From contig SMWF01000061.1 of assembly GCA_004357385.1 (NCBI GenBank), positions 1 to 64,000 of the forward strand: a DNA stretch of 64,000 nt, in the 5' to 3' direction. Position 1 is the stretch's first letter. Every line of letters starts with the position of its first letter. The position numbers and the translations under genes are program-made. Shown piece after piece: positions 31,711-40,335 of this stretch. The stretch is from Gammaproteobacteria bacterium. Lineage in GTDB: Bacteria; Pseudomonadota; Gammaproteobacteria; Pseudomonadales; Azotimanducaceae. Below the pieces are notes generated by a model that made no database searches, had not been told where the DNA came from, and was given only the letters and a program-made list of their open reading frames with translations.

Positions 31711-32638
31711 CGCTTCGCTGCACGACTCCATCGATGGGGTCGTGCAGCGCCTGTCCGGCATTCTCCTGGGCAAGGAGCCGCAGATCAAGCAGGCCCTCGC
31801 CTGCCTGTTCGCGCGCGGTCACCTGCTGATCGAAGATCTGCCCGGCATGGGCAAAACGTTGCTCTCCCACGCGCTCGCCCGGGTGCTGGGGTTGAGCTTC
31901 AACCGGATTCAGTTCACCAGTGACCTCCTGCCGGGCGATATCGTCGGTGTGTCCGTGTTCGATCGGGACAGCAGTACGTTTCGCTTCGTCCCCGGTCCCG
32001 TGTTCGCCCAGGTGGTTCTGGCGGACGAGGTCAACCGCGCCACGCCGAAATCGCAAAGCGCGCTGCTCGAGGCCATGGAAGAGGGCCAGGTGACGGTCGA
32101 GGGCGAAACCCGCTCGCTGCCGGATCCATTCTTCGTCATAGCCACCCAGAACCCCTCGACGCATACCGGCACGTTCGCGTTACCCGAATCGCAGCTCGAC
32201 CGATTCCTCATGCGCATCGAGTTGGGATATCCGGATCCGGATGTCGAGCGGGAACTTCTCCGACAGGGCGATCGGCGTGGGGCGCTCGAAGACCTCGAGC
32301 CGGCCATCAGCGCAGAGCGTCTCGCTGAGATTCAGAGCGCCGTCGATGCGATCAAGGTATCCGATCCGCTGATCGACTACCTGCAGCGGCTGTTGCATTT
32401 CTCGCGTCACGAGCCTGACTTTGCATACGGATTGTCGCCCCGGGGCGGCCTTGCGCTGCTGAAAGGCGCACGGGCCTGGGCATTGCTGCACCGGCGCAGT
32501 CATGTCGTGCCTGAAGACGTGCAGGCGGTGTTGCCGGCGGTCGTCGAGCATCGGCTGCGTTCGTCCGCCGATTTTTCGGGGCACGGCGGCGGGGCGCTGG
32601 CGCAGAAGCTGCTGTCCAACGTCGATGTCGTCGGCTAG
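31673..32638 (+). CDS. MoxR-family AAA+ ATPase
   Basis: A cytosolic AAA+ ATPase of the MoxR group, often acting as a chaperone for VWA or DUF58 proteins. From ATG 31673 there are 321 residues: Walker A LPGMGKT at 56-62, Walker B VVLADEVNRA around 114-123, the sensor-1 region ATQNPSTHTGTF and a C-terminal helical domain (GLSPRGGLALLKGARAWAL). It overlaps purF by 38 bp; GTG 31655 is a longer alternative. It runs directly into the DUF58 gene. Confidence 0.92.
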   Translation: MINRSSSSITTLDASLHDSIDGVVQRLSGILLGKEPQIKQALACLFARGHLLIEDLPGMGKTLLSHALARVLGLSFNRIQFTSDLLPGDIVGVSVFDRDSSTFRFVPGPVFAQVVLADEVNRATPKSQSALLEAMEEGQVTVEGETRSLPDPFFVIATQNPSTHTGTFALPESQLDRFLMRIELGYPDPDVERELLRQGDRRGALEDLEPAISAERLAEIQSAVDAIKVSDPLIDYLQRLLHFSRHEPDFAYGLSPRGGLALLKGARAWALLHRRSHVVPEDVQAVLPAVVEHRLRSSADFSGHGGGALAQKLLSNVDVVG

Positions 32639-33602
32639 CGTCGGGTTCAGCCCGCCCGGCGGACGCTTCAAACGCTGGATCGAGCGGCGGATTCCGCCCA
32701 CTCGCCGGATCACGCTCAGCCAGGACACCGTGTTCATCTTTCCGACGGTGACCGGATTCGTGTTCGGTGGCCTCGTCGTGTTGTTGATCCTGGGCGCCAT
32801 CAACTATCAGAACAGCCTGATATATGGCGTGGCCTTTCTGCTCGGCAGCCTGTTCCTGGTAACGATCCTTTACACGTTCCGCAACCTGTCGGGCTTGACC
32901 ATAGAGCTCGCAGGTGTGGGGACCGGGTTCGTCGGCGAGGACGTGGAGTTCGCGGTGCGGGTGTCACGACCGGCAGGGGCCGGCCGTGAAGGGGTTCAGC
33001 TCGGCTGGCCCCTGTCCATCATGCAGTGGGTCGAGGTGTTCGACGCCGAGGCGTCGACCGTCAAGTTGTTTGTCCCGGCCCGGATGCGCGGTTGGTTGAA
33101 CCCTGGCAGGTTGTTGATAGAAACCTACTTTCCTCTGGGGTTGCTGCGCGCCTGGACCTGGGTGGATCTCGACGCGACCGGTCTGGTTTATCCTCAGCCG
33201 CTGTTCGACGACCCCCCCGAACCGAGCACCAGCCAGCGCGATGAAGGCGCGCTGATCGATCCGAGTGGCAGCGATGATTTCAATGACATGCGTGCCTACC
33301 GGGCGGGTGATCCGGTGCGGCATATCGTCTGGCGCTTCTATGCCCGCTCGGATGATCTGGTGGTCAAAGAGTATGCGAGTTTCATCGATCCTCGCTTCAT
33401 CCTCGATTGGGACAATGTGGCAGGTGACGTCGAGGCGCGCCTGAGCAAGCTGACCGGAATGGCGTTGACCGCGGCGCGCCGGGATCGCGAATTTGGTCTC
33501 CAGATTCCGGGAACCGAGATACCACCGGCCGTGGGTGAAGCGCACCTGGAAACCGTTCTCAAGAGCCTCGCGTTGTATGAACTCCCTGCTCGAGAATCCT
33601 AA
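32625..33602 (+). CDS. DUF58 domain-containing membrane protein
   Basis: A 325-residue protein with two adjacent transmembrane helices near residues 35-80 and a C-terminal DUF58 domain marked by DDFNDMRAYRAGDPVRHIVW. DUF58 proteins pair with MoxR ATPases and transglutaminase-like proteins; the biochemical role is unknown. ATG 32625 overlaps the ATPase gene by 14 bp, and the 3' end overlaps the transglutaminase gene by 26 bp, so the three are tightly coupled. Confidence 0.88.
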   Translation: MSSASVGFSPPGGRFKRWIERRIPPTRRITLSQDTVFIFPTVTGFVFGGLVVLLILGAINYQNSLIYGVAFLLGSLFLVTILYTFRNLSGLTIELAGVGTGFVGEDVEFAVRVSRPAGAGREGVQLGWPLSIMQWVEVFDAEASTVKLFVPARMRGWLNPGRLLIETYFPLGLLRAWTWVDLDATGLVYPQPLFDDPPEPSTSQRDEGALIDPSGSDDFNDMRAYRAGDPVRHIVWRFYARSDDLVVKEYASFIDPRFILDWDNVAGDVEARLSKLTGMALTAARRDREFGLQIPGTEIPPAVGEAHLETVLKSLALYELPARES

Positions 33603-35670
33603 ACCAACCTCGCGCGATGCCAGCGCGGGGGGTGTGGCGCATCAGATACCGCGCAACAGCCTGGTGCTGCTGATGCTGGCGCAGGTGGTCGTGGTGCTGC
33701 CACATGCGGCGCACCTGTCGCTGTGGATCGTTGCCGTGGGGTTGTTCTGCGGTTGGTGGCGCGCGATGGTCTACCAGGGTCGGTTCGGGTACCCGCGCGC
33801 CTGGGTCAAGCTGTTGCTGGTGCTGGCATCGGGACTTGGCGTGGCGATCAGTGAGACCGGTACCTTCAGTCTCGAGACCGCGGTGGCACTTCTGATCGTG
33901 GCCTTCGCGCTGAAGCTGCTGGAGATGAAGAACCGGCGGGATGCCTACCTGGTGATCTTTCTCAGCTACTTCGTGATTTCCACCGAGTTCCTGTTTGACC
34001 AGTCCATTCCGATTGCCGGTTATGGGCTGTTCGCCATGGTGGTCGTCACGGCCGGGATGATCGGTTTGAACCAGATGCACACGGTGGTGCACCCGGTTGC
34101 CTCCGTGAAGCTGGCCGGCGTGCTGGTGGCGCAAGCGCTGCCGCTGATGTTGATCCTGTTTTTGTTTTTTCCGCGCATCGCGCCCTTGTGGTCCGTGCCC
34201 TTGCCCGGGGGTGCCCGCAGCGGGATGAGTGACGAGGTGACCCCCGGGGACATCGCGCGAATGACGCGTTCGGATGAAATCGCCTTCAGGGTGGTGTTCG
34301 ACGCTGAGGTTCCGCGTCGATCGAAACTCTACTGGCGCGGAATTGTGTACTCCTGGTTCGACAGCGGGACGTGGAGCGTGGGTCCGGTGCCTCGGCTGAA
34401 GCGTCCCGAGGATCTGATTCACTGGGCTGGCTGGAATCGCGACGCGGTGTTCTTTCCCGAGCATGACGGTATCGAGGCGGTCGAGTATCAGGTGTTGCTT
34501 GAGCCGACGCGCTCGAACTGGCTGTTCTCACTCGACATCCCCTGGCCGTTGACCAGTGGCACGGCGCTGACCCGGGATTTTCGTCTGATGACGAACGATC
34601 CGGTGAATTCCCTGTTTCGCTACGAGGTCCGCTCGTACCCGGGCGCGCGGGTCGATGAGGATCTGCCGGACTGGATGCGCGACCGCGAGAGGTACCTCCC
34701 GGCAGATGACAACCCACGCACGGTGGCATTCGCCCGGCGTTTGCATTCGGAGTCATCGGGAACGCTTGATTTCGTCAGCAAGGTGTTGAACCACATCCGG
34801 GCGCGACCCTACGGATATACCCTTGAACCGCCGCTGTTGCCGAAGCGCGACAGCGTCGATGCGTTCTGGTTCGACACCCAGCGTGGCTTCTGCGTGCACT
34901 ATGCTGGCGCGTTCGTTTACCTGATGCGGGCCGCTGGTTTACCGGCGCGCATGATCGGTGGTTATCAGGGCGGCGAGGTGAACCCGGTCACCGGACATCT
35001 CGTGGTCAGACAATATGATGCCCACGCCTGGGCCGAGGTGTGGGATTCCGGGTACGGCTGGATTCATGTCGATCCGACGGGTGCGGTCGCTCCCGAGCGT
35101 ATCGAACACGGACTGGATGCGGCGCTGTCGAGTGACGACCGGGCGACGTTGTCGACGTTGACGAACTTGCGCATGGGTGACTTTCCCGGGCTTGCGGATC
35201 TGATGTATTTCGTCGAGTCGATGGAACACCGATGGAACATCTGGGTCGTGGGCTACGATGGCGCATTACAGGCGAATTACCTGAAGAATCTGATTGGCGA
35301 ACTCAGCCCGCTGCGCATCGGACTTGCCATGCTGGTCGGAGGTAGCGCCAGTCTCTCGCTGGTGGTGTTGGCGCTGTTCTGGCGGCGGCGCGCGGCGCCG
35401 AGCCATCCGGGCGTGCGGGTGTTTCGGCGGTTCTGCGATGGCCTGCGACGCCATGGCCTTACCCGTAGCCCGGAGGAAACCCCGGCGGTGTTTCTCACCC
35501 GGCTCGCCCGCGAGCGTGGTTTTCCCGAGGGCCAGATTGCGACGTTGATCGATCAGCTTGACGCGCTGCTATACAATCCGGAGCGACAAGCGGATCCGTC
35601 CGAGTTGCGCCGGTTGCGGCGTGGTTTGCGGCGGGTGCGCCTGCAACTTGCACTGAATGCGACCGGATAG
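33577..35670 (+). CDS. tgpA: TgpA-type membrane transglutaminase (DUF3488/TGase/DUF4129)
   Basis: A 697-residue inner-membrane protein: about six N-terminal helices (DUF3488), a periplasmic transglutaminase-like domain with the triad Cys439 (GFCVHYA), His483 (DAHAWAE) and Asp499 (HVDPT), a late transmembrane helix near 600 and a C-terminal DUF4129 segment. Triad spacings are 44 and 16 residues. The Pseudomonas homologue TgpA is essential, with an undefined substrate. It is last of the overlapping moxR-DUF58-tgpA set. Confidence 0.9.
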   Translation: MNSLLENPKPTSRDASAGGVAHQIPRNSLVLLMLAQVVVVLPHAAHLSLWIVAVGLFCGWWRAMVYQGRFGYPRAWVKLLLVLASGLGVAISETGTFSLETAVALLIVAFALKLLEMKNRRDAYLVIFLSYFVISTEFLFDQSIPIAGYGLFAMVVVTAGMIGLNQMHTVVHPVASVKLAGVLVAQALPLMLILFLFFPRIAPLWSVPLPGGARSGMSDEVTPGDIARMTRSDEIAFRVVFDAEVPRRSKLYWRGIVYSWFDSGTWSVGPVPRLKRPEDLIHWAGWNRDAVFFPEHDGIEAVEYQVLLEPTRSNWLFSLDIPWPLTSGTALTRDFRLMTNDPVNSLFRYEVRSYPGARVDEDLPDWMRDRERYLPADDNPRTVAFARRLHSESSGTLDFVSKVLNHIRARPYGYTLEPPLLPKRDSVDAFWFDTQRGFCVHYAGAFVYLMRAAGLPARMIGGYQGGEVNPVTGHLVVRQYDAHAWAEVWDSGYGWIHVDPTGAVAPERIEHGLDAALSSDDRATLSTLTNLRMGDFPGLADLMYFVESMEHRWNIWVVGYDGALQANYLKNLIGELSPLRIGLAMLVGGSASLSLVVLALFWRRRAAPSHPGVRVFRRFCDGLRRHGLTRSPEETPAVFLTRLARERGFPEGQIATLIDQLDALLYNPERQADPSELRRLRRGLRRVRLQLALNATG

Positions 35671-35687
35671 TCAGGCACAGGTACCAC

Positions 35688-36146
35688 ATGCAGCTACAGG
35701 ACCGGCGAACGCCATGTGTGGGCATCTGCTCGACCACGTATGGCGACCTGATCTGCCGCGGTTGCAAACGTTTCGCGCACGAAATCGTTTCCTGGAACGG
35801 TTACACCGTGCAACAGCGGGGACGCATCTGGCAGCGTTTGGAACAGGTGCGCGACGGCTGTATCGAAGCGCATCTGACGATCTTCGATGAGTCCCGGCTG
35901 CGCGACCACGGTGCAGGGACCGCGGTTCCGCCTGGCGTCAGCCTGCTGCCGGGTGGCAGCCTGCTCAGTGTGGCGTATGAGAGCTTGAGTCAGGCACCCC
36001 CGGAGGTCTCCCTCGACATGCTCGGCATTCGCCCCCTCGAGCCGACCCACGCCGCGCGTACCGTCCTGCGGGAGGCGATCGATCAGGAGTTTTATCGTCG
36101 CTCCGTTGCGCACTACGAACGCAACTTCAAGACCTCACTGGCTTAG
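35688..36146 (+). CDS. DUF1289 domain-containing protein
   Basis: A 152-residue protein of unknown function. The N-terminal DUF1289 motif is clear: CVGICSTTYGDLICRGCKRF, then HEIVSWNGY, with cysteines spaced as if to bind a metal. About 95 further residues follow that I do not recognise, so this is longer than the minimal DUF1289 proteins. It lies 17 bp after tgpA and 8 bp before miaE. Confidence 0.8.
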   Translation: MQLQDRRTPCVGICSTTYGDLICRGCKRFAHEIVSWNGYTVQQRGRIWQRLEQVRDGCIEAHLTIFDESRLRDHGAGTAVPPGVSLLPGGSLLSVAYESLSQAPPEVSLDMLGIRPLEPTHAARTVLREAIDQEFYRRSVAHYERNFKTSLA

Positions 36147-36154
36147 CCGGGCCG

Positions 36155-36796
36155 ATGGATGATCTGGACGATGACCTGGGCCAGGTGCGCACATTCCTTC
36201 GCTGCGCAACGCCCGATGCGTGGTTCGCCGCGGCGCTGACGCAACCCGAGGTGCTGCTGATCGATCACGCCAACTGCGAGAAGAAGGCGGCGGGTACCGC
36301 GCTCACGCTGCTGTTTCGGTACGTCGATCATGCAGACCTGCTCGATCGATTGTCGCGCCTGGCGCGCGAGGAACTACGGCACTTCGAGCAGGTGGTGGAA
36401 TTGATGCGCACCCTGAAGGTCGACTATGTGCAGGTCTCGGCCAGCCGTTATGCCGGCGCATTGCGTCAGCGCGTGCGACGCTCCGAGCCTGGCCGGCTGG
36501 TCGACACGTTGCTGGTCGGCGCGATCGTCGAGGCGCGGTCCTGCGAGCGCTTCGCCGGACTTGCCCGCTGCTTCGATGACCCCCTGGCACGCTTCTACGG
36601 ACGCCTGCTGGAGTCGGAAGCCAGGCACTTTGCCGACTACCTGGCGTTGGCCGAGCGTTATGCCGATGGGCCGATCATCGATCGCCTGTCGATTCTGCTG
36701 GACGCCGAACGTGAACTGATCGAATCACCTGACCCCGAGTTCAGGTTCCACAGCGGACCGCCGGCTGGCTCGCTGAGCGCCTCACGGGTCTCGTGA
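36155..36796 (+). CDS. miaE: tRNA-(ms2io6A)-hydroxylase MiaE
   Basis: A non-haem di-iron oxygenase that hydroxylates the isopentenyl group of ms2i6A37 in tRNA. The 213 residues show ferritin-like iron-ligand pairs: [22 protein letters not shown], then VEARSCERF and [10 protein letters not shown]. It is expected only where MiaA/MiaB make the substrate. The 3' end overlaps the convergent folD by 15 bp. Confidence 0.92.
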   Translation: MDDLDDDLGQVRTFLRCATPDAWFAAALTQPEVLLIDHANCEKKAAGTALTLLFRYVDHADLLDRLSRLAREELRHFEQVVELMRTLKVDYVQVSASRYAGALRQRVRRSEPGRLVDTLLVGAIVEARSCERFAGLARCFDDPLARFYGRLLESEARHFADYLALAERYADGPIIDRLSILLDAERELIESPDPEFRFHSGPPAGSLSASRVS

Positions 36797-37636
36797 TTCG
36801 GCGGACTGCAGAGCATTCTGCAGCAAGGCGAGCCGGGTCATCGGCCCAACGCCGCCCGGTACCGGAGTGATCCACGCGGCTCGCTCTGCCGCGACCTCGA
36901 ATTCCACGTCGCCGACCAGATGGCCCGACGCTTCACGGGTGATGCCGACATCGATGACGATTGCTCCGGGCTTGATCCAATCGCCTCGAATCAAGCCGGG
37001 CTTGCCGGTTGCCGACACCAGAATATCGGCACGCGCGACATGGGAACGGGTGTCCTTGCTGAACTTGTGTGCGGTGGTGACGGTGCATCCCGCGATCAGC
37101 AGTTCCAGGGCCATCGGCCGACCGACGTGGTTTGACGCGCCGACGATCGTTGCATCCAGACCGCGGATTGCGGTGCCCGTATGCTCCAGCAATTGCATGA
37201 TGCCTTTCGGCGTGCAGGACCGAAGCACCGGCTGACGCAATGCCAGCCGACCGATGTTGTACGGGTGGTAGCCGTCCACGTCCTTGTGCGGGTCGATCCG
37301 CTCGAGAACGGCGGACGGGTCGATATGCTCGGGCAACGGCAGTTGAACGAGGATGCCGTCGATGCTCGGATCCTCATTGAGCTCGTCAATCATGGCGAAG
37401 AGTTGTTGCTGGCTGGTGTCGCCGGGCAGCTCACGCACGTCTGACTTGAAGTGGACCTGCTGACAATCCCGGCGCTTGTGGCGCACATAGATCTGAGAGG
37501 CTGGATCGTCGCCGACCAGCAGAACTGCCAGTCCGGGCTCGCGCAAGCCGGCCTCGGTGCGGGCTTGAACAGTGGCTGCGATCTCGAGACGCAGCGAAGC
37601 GGCGATCGCGTTGCCGTCGAGAATTTGGGCGGGCAT
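36782..37636 (-). CDS. folD: Bifunctional methylene-THF dehydrogenase/cyclohydrolase FolD
   Basis: It interconverts 5,10-methylene-, methenyl- and 10-formyl-tetrahydrofolate with NADP+. The 284 residues have the catalytic Lys in [27 protein letters not shown], the cofactor segment [16 protein letters not shown], and the terminal [24 protein letters not shown] on the minus strand (37681-37686) may be its -10; no -35 was found. Confidence 0.96.
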   Translation of the reverse strand: MPAQILDGNAIAASLRLEIAATVQARTEAGLREPGLAVLLVGDDPASQIYVRHKRRDCQQVHFKSDVRELPGDTSQQQLFAMIDELNEDPSIDGILVQLPLPEHIDPSAVLERIDPHKDVDGYHPYNIGRLALRQPVLRSCTPKGIMQLLEHTGTAIRGLDATIVGASNHVGRPMALELLIAGCTVTTAHKFSKDTRSHVARADILVSATGKPGLIRGDWIKPGAIVIDVGITREASGHLVGDVEFEVAAERAAWITPVPGGVGPMTRLALLQNALQSAESRDP

Positions 37637-37723
37637 TGGGCTGTTTTGCCGATTGAATTGAATTGTTGCGACGGGTCGCGATTCTACACGCGTAGTGGTC
37701 CTTTAGGGGGCCTCAAAGCTTGT

Positions 37724-37752
37724 TTGACGCTCTGAAACCCCGTGCGTATGAT
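37724..37752 (+). promoter_or_regulatory. Strong sigma70 promoter of the tRNA cluster
   Basis: TTGACG (37724-37729) and TATGAT (37747-37752) are separated by exactly 17 bp, each one mismatch from consensus. The bases just after the -10 (GCGACCCGCC) form a GC-rich discriminator, as found in promoters under stringent control by ppGpp. The leader to tRNA-Pro is about 70 nt. Confidence 0.82.
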
Positions 37753-37828
37753 GCGACCCGCCACGAAGGGCGGCCGATCGGTCGCGTGGCTCTTCATCGA
37801 AAAGAGTCATCGACTGCGACAGGTTGTT

Positions 37829-37905
37829 CGGGGTATAGCGCAGTCTGGTAGCGCGCCTGCTTTGGGAGCAGGATGTCGGGAGTTCGAATCTCTCTACCCC
37901 GACCA
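37829..37905 (+). tRNA. tRNA-Pro (anticodon TGG)
   Basis: A 77-nt cloverleaf: acceptor CGGGGTA pairs with TACCCCG, D-arm GCGC/GCGC, anticodon stem CCTGC/GCAGG around TTTGGGA, T-loop TTCGAAT, encoded CCA. The T-stem has one G-T pair. It is first of three tRNA genes. Confidence 0.97.
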
Positions 37906-37955
37906 GATCATCCGCATCCAGGGGTAGAACGGAGGTCCGGATAGGCACGAGTTGA

Positions 37956-38032
37956 GCGCCCGTAGCTCAGCTGGATAGAGCATCGGCCTTCTAAGCCGAG
38001 GGTTGAAGGTTCGAGTCCTTCCGGGCGTACCA
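37956..38032 (+). tRNA. tRNA-Arg (anticodon TCT)
   Basis: A 77-nt cloverleaf: acceptor GCGCCCG with CGGGCGT (G1-T72 wobble), D-arm GCTC/GAGC, anticodon stem TCGGC/GCCGA around CTTCTAA, T-arm GAAGG/CCTTC and encoded CCA. It reads AGA. Confidence 0.97.
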
Positions 38033-38040
38033 GTTCGATG

Positions 38041-38116
38041 GTGGGCGTAGCTCAGTTGGTAGAGCTCCGGGTTGTGATCCCGGTGGTCGCGGGTTCGATC
38101 CCCGTCGCTCACCCCA
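38041..38116 (+). tRNA. tRNA-His (anticodon GTG)
   Basis: Acceptor GTGGGCG pairs with CGCTCAC, anticodon stem CCGGG/CCCGG around TTGTGAT, and CCA is encoded. A G at 38040 directly before the acceptor, opposite C73, provides the extra G-1 that histidyl-tRNA synthetase needs. Only 36 bp separate it from tig, with no terminator. Confidence 0.97.
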
Positions 38117-38152
38117 TACGCCTCGCCGGCCACTGATATTAGAGTGAAGTCA

Positions 38153-39541
38153 ATGCAGGTCTCCATAGAAACCACCGGCGGTCTGGAACGACGGATGACC
38201 ATTGTAGTTCCGTCCGATTCGTTCGAAAAACAGATCACGCAGCGCCTGAAGGATGCGGCGCAGCGCGCCCGGCTGGACGGTTTTCGTGCGGGAAAGGTTC
38301 CGCTCAAGGAGATACGCCGCCGCTTCGGACGCTCGGTCCGTCAGGAAGTGGCCGGTGAACTGATGCAGCATTCCTTCTTCGAAGCCGTACAGCAGGAAGA
38401 CGTCGCGCCCGCGGCATCGCCGAGCCTCGAAGTTCTGAACATGAGCCCCGGCAACGATTTCGAGTTCACCGCGACATTCGAGATTTACCCGCACGTCGGC
38501 CTGGGGGACTTTTCGATCATCGAAATATCGCGTCCGACCGCGAAAATTACCGCAGCCGACCTCGACGCCATGGCGGAAAAGCTCCGCGAGCAGCGGAAGT
38601 CCTGGGAACCAATCGAACGCGGTGCGCAGGACGGCGATCAGGTCAAAGTCGGTTTCGTGGGTACCCTCGATGGCGAATCCTTCGAGGGTGGCAGCGGCGA
38701 GGACGTAACCTTCGTGGTGGGTCAGGGACAGATGATCAAGGACTTCGAGGAGGGAGTGCTCGGCGTGACCCCCGGCGAATCCACCGGCTTTGACGCGACC
38801 TTTCCGGAAGACTATCAGGCCGAGAACCTTCAGGGAAAAACGGTGCACTTCGAGGTGACCGTGAATGAAGCTGGCGAGCCACGCGTTCCCGAACTCGACG
38901 GCGAATTTTTTGCGGCGTTTGGTGTCTCCGAAGGCGGGCTGGAGGCATTCCGCAGCGAGATCGAGGACAACATGACGCGCGAGCTGACCGCGGCGGTGCG
39001 CAGCCAGGTCAAGCGTCAGGTACTCGACGCCCTGGAGCAAACCCACGAGGTGCAACTGCCCGCCGCGATGGTGGCGCGGGAGGTGACCGGTTTGCGCGAG
39101 CAGATGATGCAGCAGATGACCCAGTATGCACAGGGCCGCAACACTCCGCAGCTGCCCGATGACATGTTCACGGAGGAAGCGCGGCGGCGCGTCAAAGTCG
39201 GGCTGATCGTCAATGAGATAATCGGGTCCGCGGGGCTGGAGGCGGACGCCGATCTTGTCCGTGAGCGCATCGAGGAACTGGCCAAACCCTACGGTCAGCC
39301 TGAACAGGTAGTCAGTTGGTACTATAGCAACGAGCAACAGTTGAACCAGGTGCAGATGGCGGTGTTGGAAGATCAGGTCGTGGACCACGTGCTCGAGTGT
39401 GCGCAGGTCGAAGAACTCGCCAGCAGCTACGAAGACATTGTTGCGGGCCGCACGCTTGCGCACCCGCAGGACGACGACCATCAGCATGACCATGACCACG
39501 ATGACGGCGCGGTCGACGAATCAGAATCCGGCAGCGCTTGA
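38153..39541 (+). CDS. tig: Trigger factor
   Basis: A ribosome-bound chaperone and prolyl isomerase. From ATG 38153 there are 462 residues: ribosome-binding N-domain beginning MQVSIETTGGLERR with the docking region GFRAGKVPLKEIRRRFG, a PPIase domain (GDQVKVGFVGTLDGESFEGG) and the C-terminal chaperone domain. It is about 30 residues longer than E. coli because of a His/Asp-rich tail. GTG 38144 is a less likely start. Confidence 0.96.
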   Translation: MQVSIETTGGLERRMTIVVPSDSFEKQITQRLKDAAQRARLDGFRAGKVPLKEIRRRFGRSVRQEVAGELMQHSFFEAVQQEDVAPAASPSLEVLNMSPGNDFEFTATFEIYPHVGLGDFSIIEISRPTAKITAADLDAMAEKLREQRKSWEPIERGAQDGDQVKVGFVGTLDGESFEGGSGEDVTFVVGQGQMIKDFEEGVLGVTPGESTGFDATFPEDYQAENLQGKTVHFEVTVNEAGEPRVPELDGEFFAAFGVSEGGLEAFRSEIEDNMTRELTAAVRSQVKRQVLDALEQTHEVQLPAAMVAREVTGLREQMMQQMTQYAQGRNTPQLPDDMFTEEARRRVKVGLIVNEIIGSAGLEADADLVRERIEELAKPYGQPEQVVSWYYSNEQQLNQVQMAVLEDQVVDHVLECAQVEELASSYEDIVAGRTLAHPQDDDHQHDHDHDDGAVDESESGSA

Positions 39542-39569
39542 CGAACGACGCCGCTAGCGAGGGTTAATC

Positions 39570-40220
39570 ATGTCCCACATCGAAGATCCGAATTTGAACC
39601 CGATCAACAACCTCGGCCTCGTGCCCATGGTGGTCGAACAGACCGCGCGCGGTGAACGTGCCTTCGACATCTACTCGCGCCTGCTCAAGGAGCGCATCGT
39701 GTTCATGGTGGGCACGGTCGACGACCACGTGGCCAATCTGGTGGTAGCGCAGCTGCTGTATCTCGAGTCGGAAAACCCGGACAAAGACGTACATCTGTAC
39801 ATCAACTCGCCGGGGGGGTCGGTGAGTGCCGGCATGTCGATCTACGACACGATGCAGTTCGTCCGTTGCGATGTAAGCACCATGTGTATCGGCCAGGCGG
39901 CAAGCATGGGCGCCTTTCTGCTTGCGGCAGGCGCGCCGGGCAAGCGCTACTCGCTGCCCAATTCACGCATGATGTTGCATCAGCCATCGGGCGGGTCGAG
40001 CGGGGTCGCGGCCGACATCGAAATCCAGGCGCGCGAAATTCTGTTGATGCGCCAGCGTCTCAATGAGGTCCTTTCCCACCACACGGGCCAGACGGTCGAG
40101 CGCGTGGCCGAAGACACGGATCGCGATTTCTGGATGAGCCCCACCGAGGCGGTCGAGTACGGGCTGGTGGATGTGGTTCAGGACCCGCGCAAGGGGGTCG
40201 TTACGCCCATCAAGAAATGA
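39570..40220 (+). CDS. clpP: ATP-dependent Clp protease proteolytic subunit
   Basis: A serine protease tetradecamer that works with ClpX or ClpA. The 216 residues include a short propeptide and the triad Ser112 (GQAASMGAF), His137 (MMLHQPSGG) and Asp186 (DTDRDFW), one position off the E. coli numbers. GAGG lies before ATG 39570. Confidence 0.98.
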   Translation: MSHIEDPNLNPINNLGLVPMVVEQTARGERAFDIYSRLLKERIVFMVGTVDDHVANLVVAQLLYLESENPDKDVHLYINSPGGSVSAGMSIYDTMQFVRCDVSTMCIGQAASMGAFLLAAGAPGKRYSLPNSRMMLHQPSGGSSGVAADIEIQAREILLMRQRLNEVLSHHTGQTVERVAEDTDRDFWMSPTEAVEYGLVDVVQDPRKGVVTPIKK

Positions 40221-40335
40221 TTGTTTGAGGGTTGTGAGGTTGCGATGACGGTCGCCACGAGGCAGACCGTAAGGCTTGAAAATGTTGCAGATTCCTAGCA
40301 AGGTAGGCCAACCTTAACGGGTGCGAGGTAGATGG

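Noticed and set aside
32625-36796. Novel defence or secretion island
   Set aside because: MoxR/DUF58/TgpA, DUF1289 and miaE are ordinary chromosomal genes of gammaproteobacteria with matching composition.
38150-39499. 449-codon open frame on the minus strand across tig
   Set aside because: It mirrors the codon structure of the trigger factor gene, has no ribosome site and shows no family motif.
40275-40301. Sigma32 promoter before clpX
   Set aside because: CTTGAAA is a good -35, but the sequence at the -10 distance (CCTAGCA) is a poor match.
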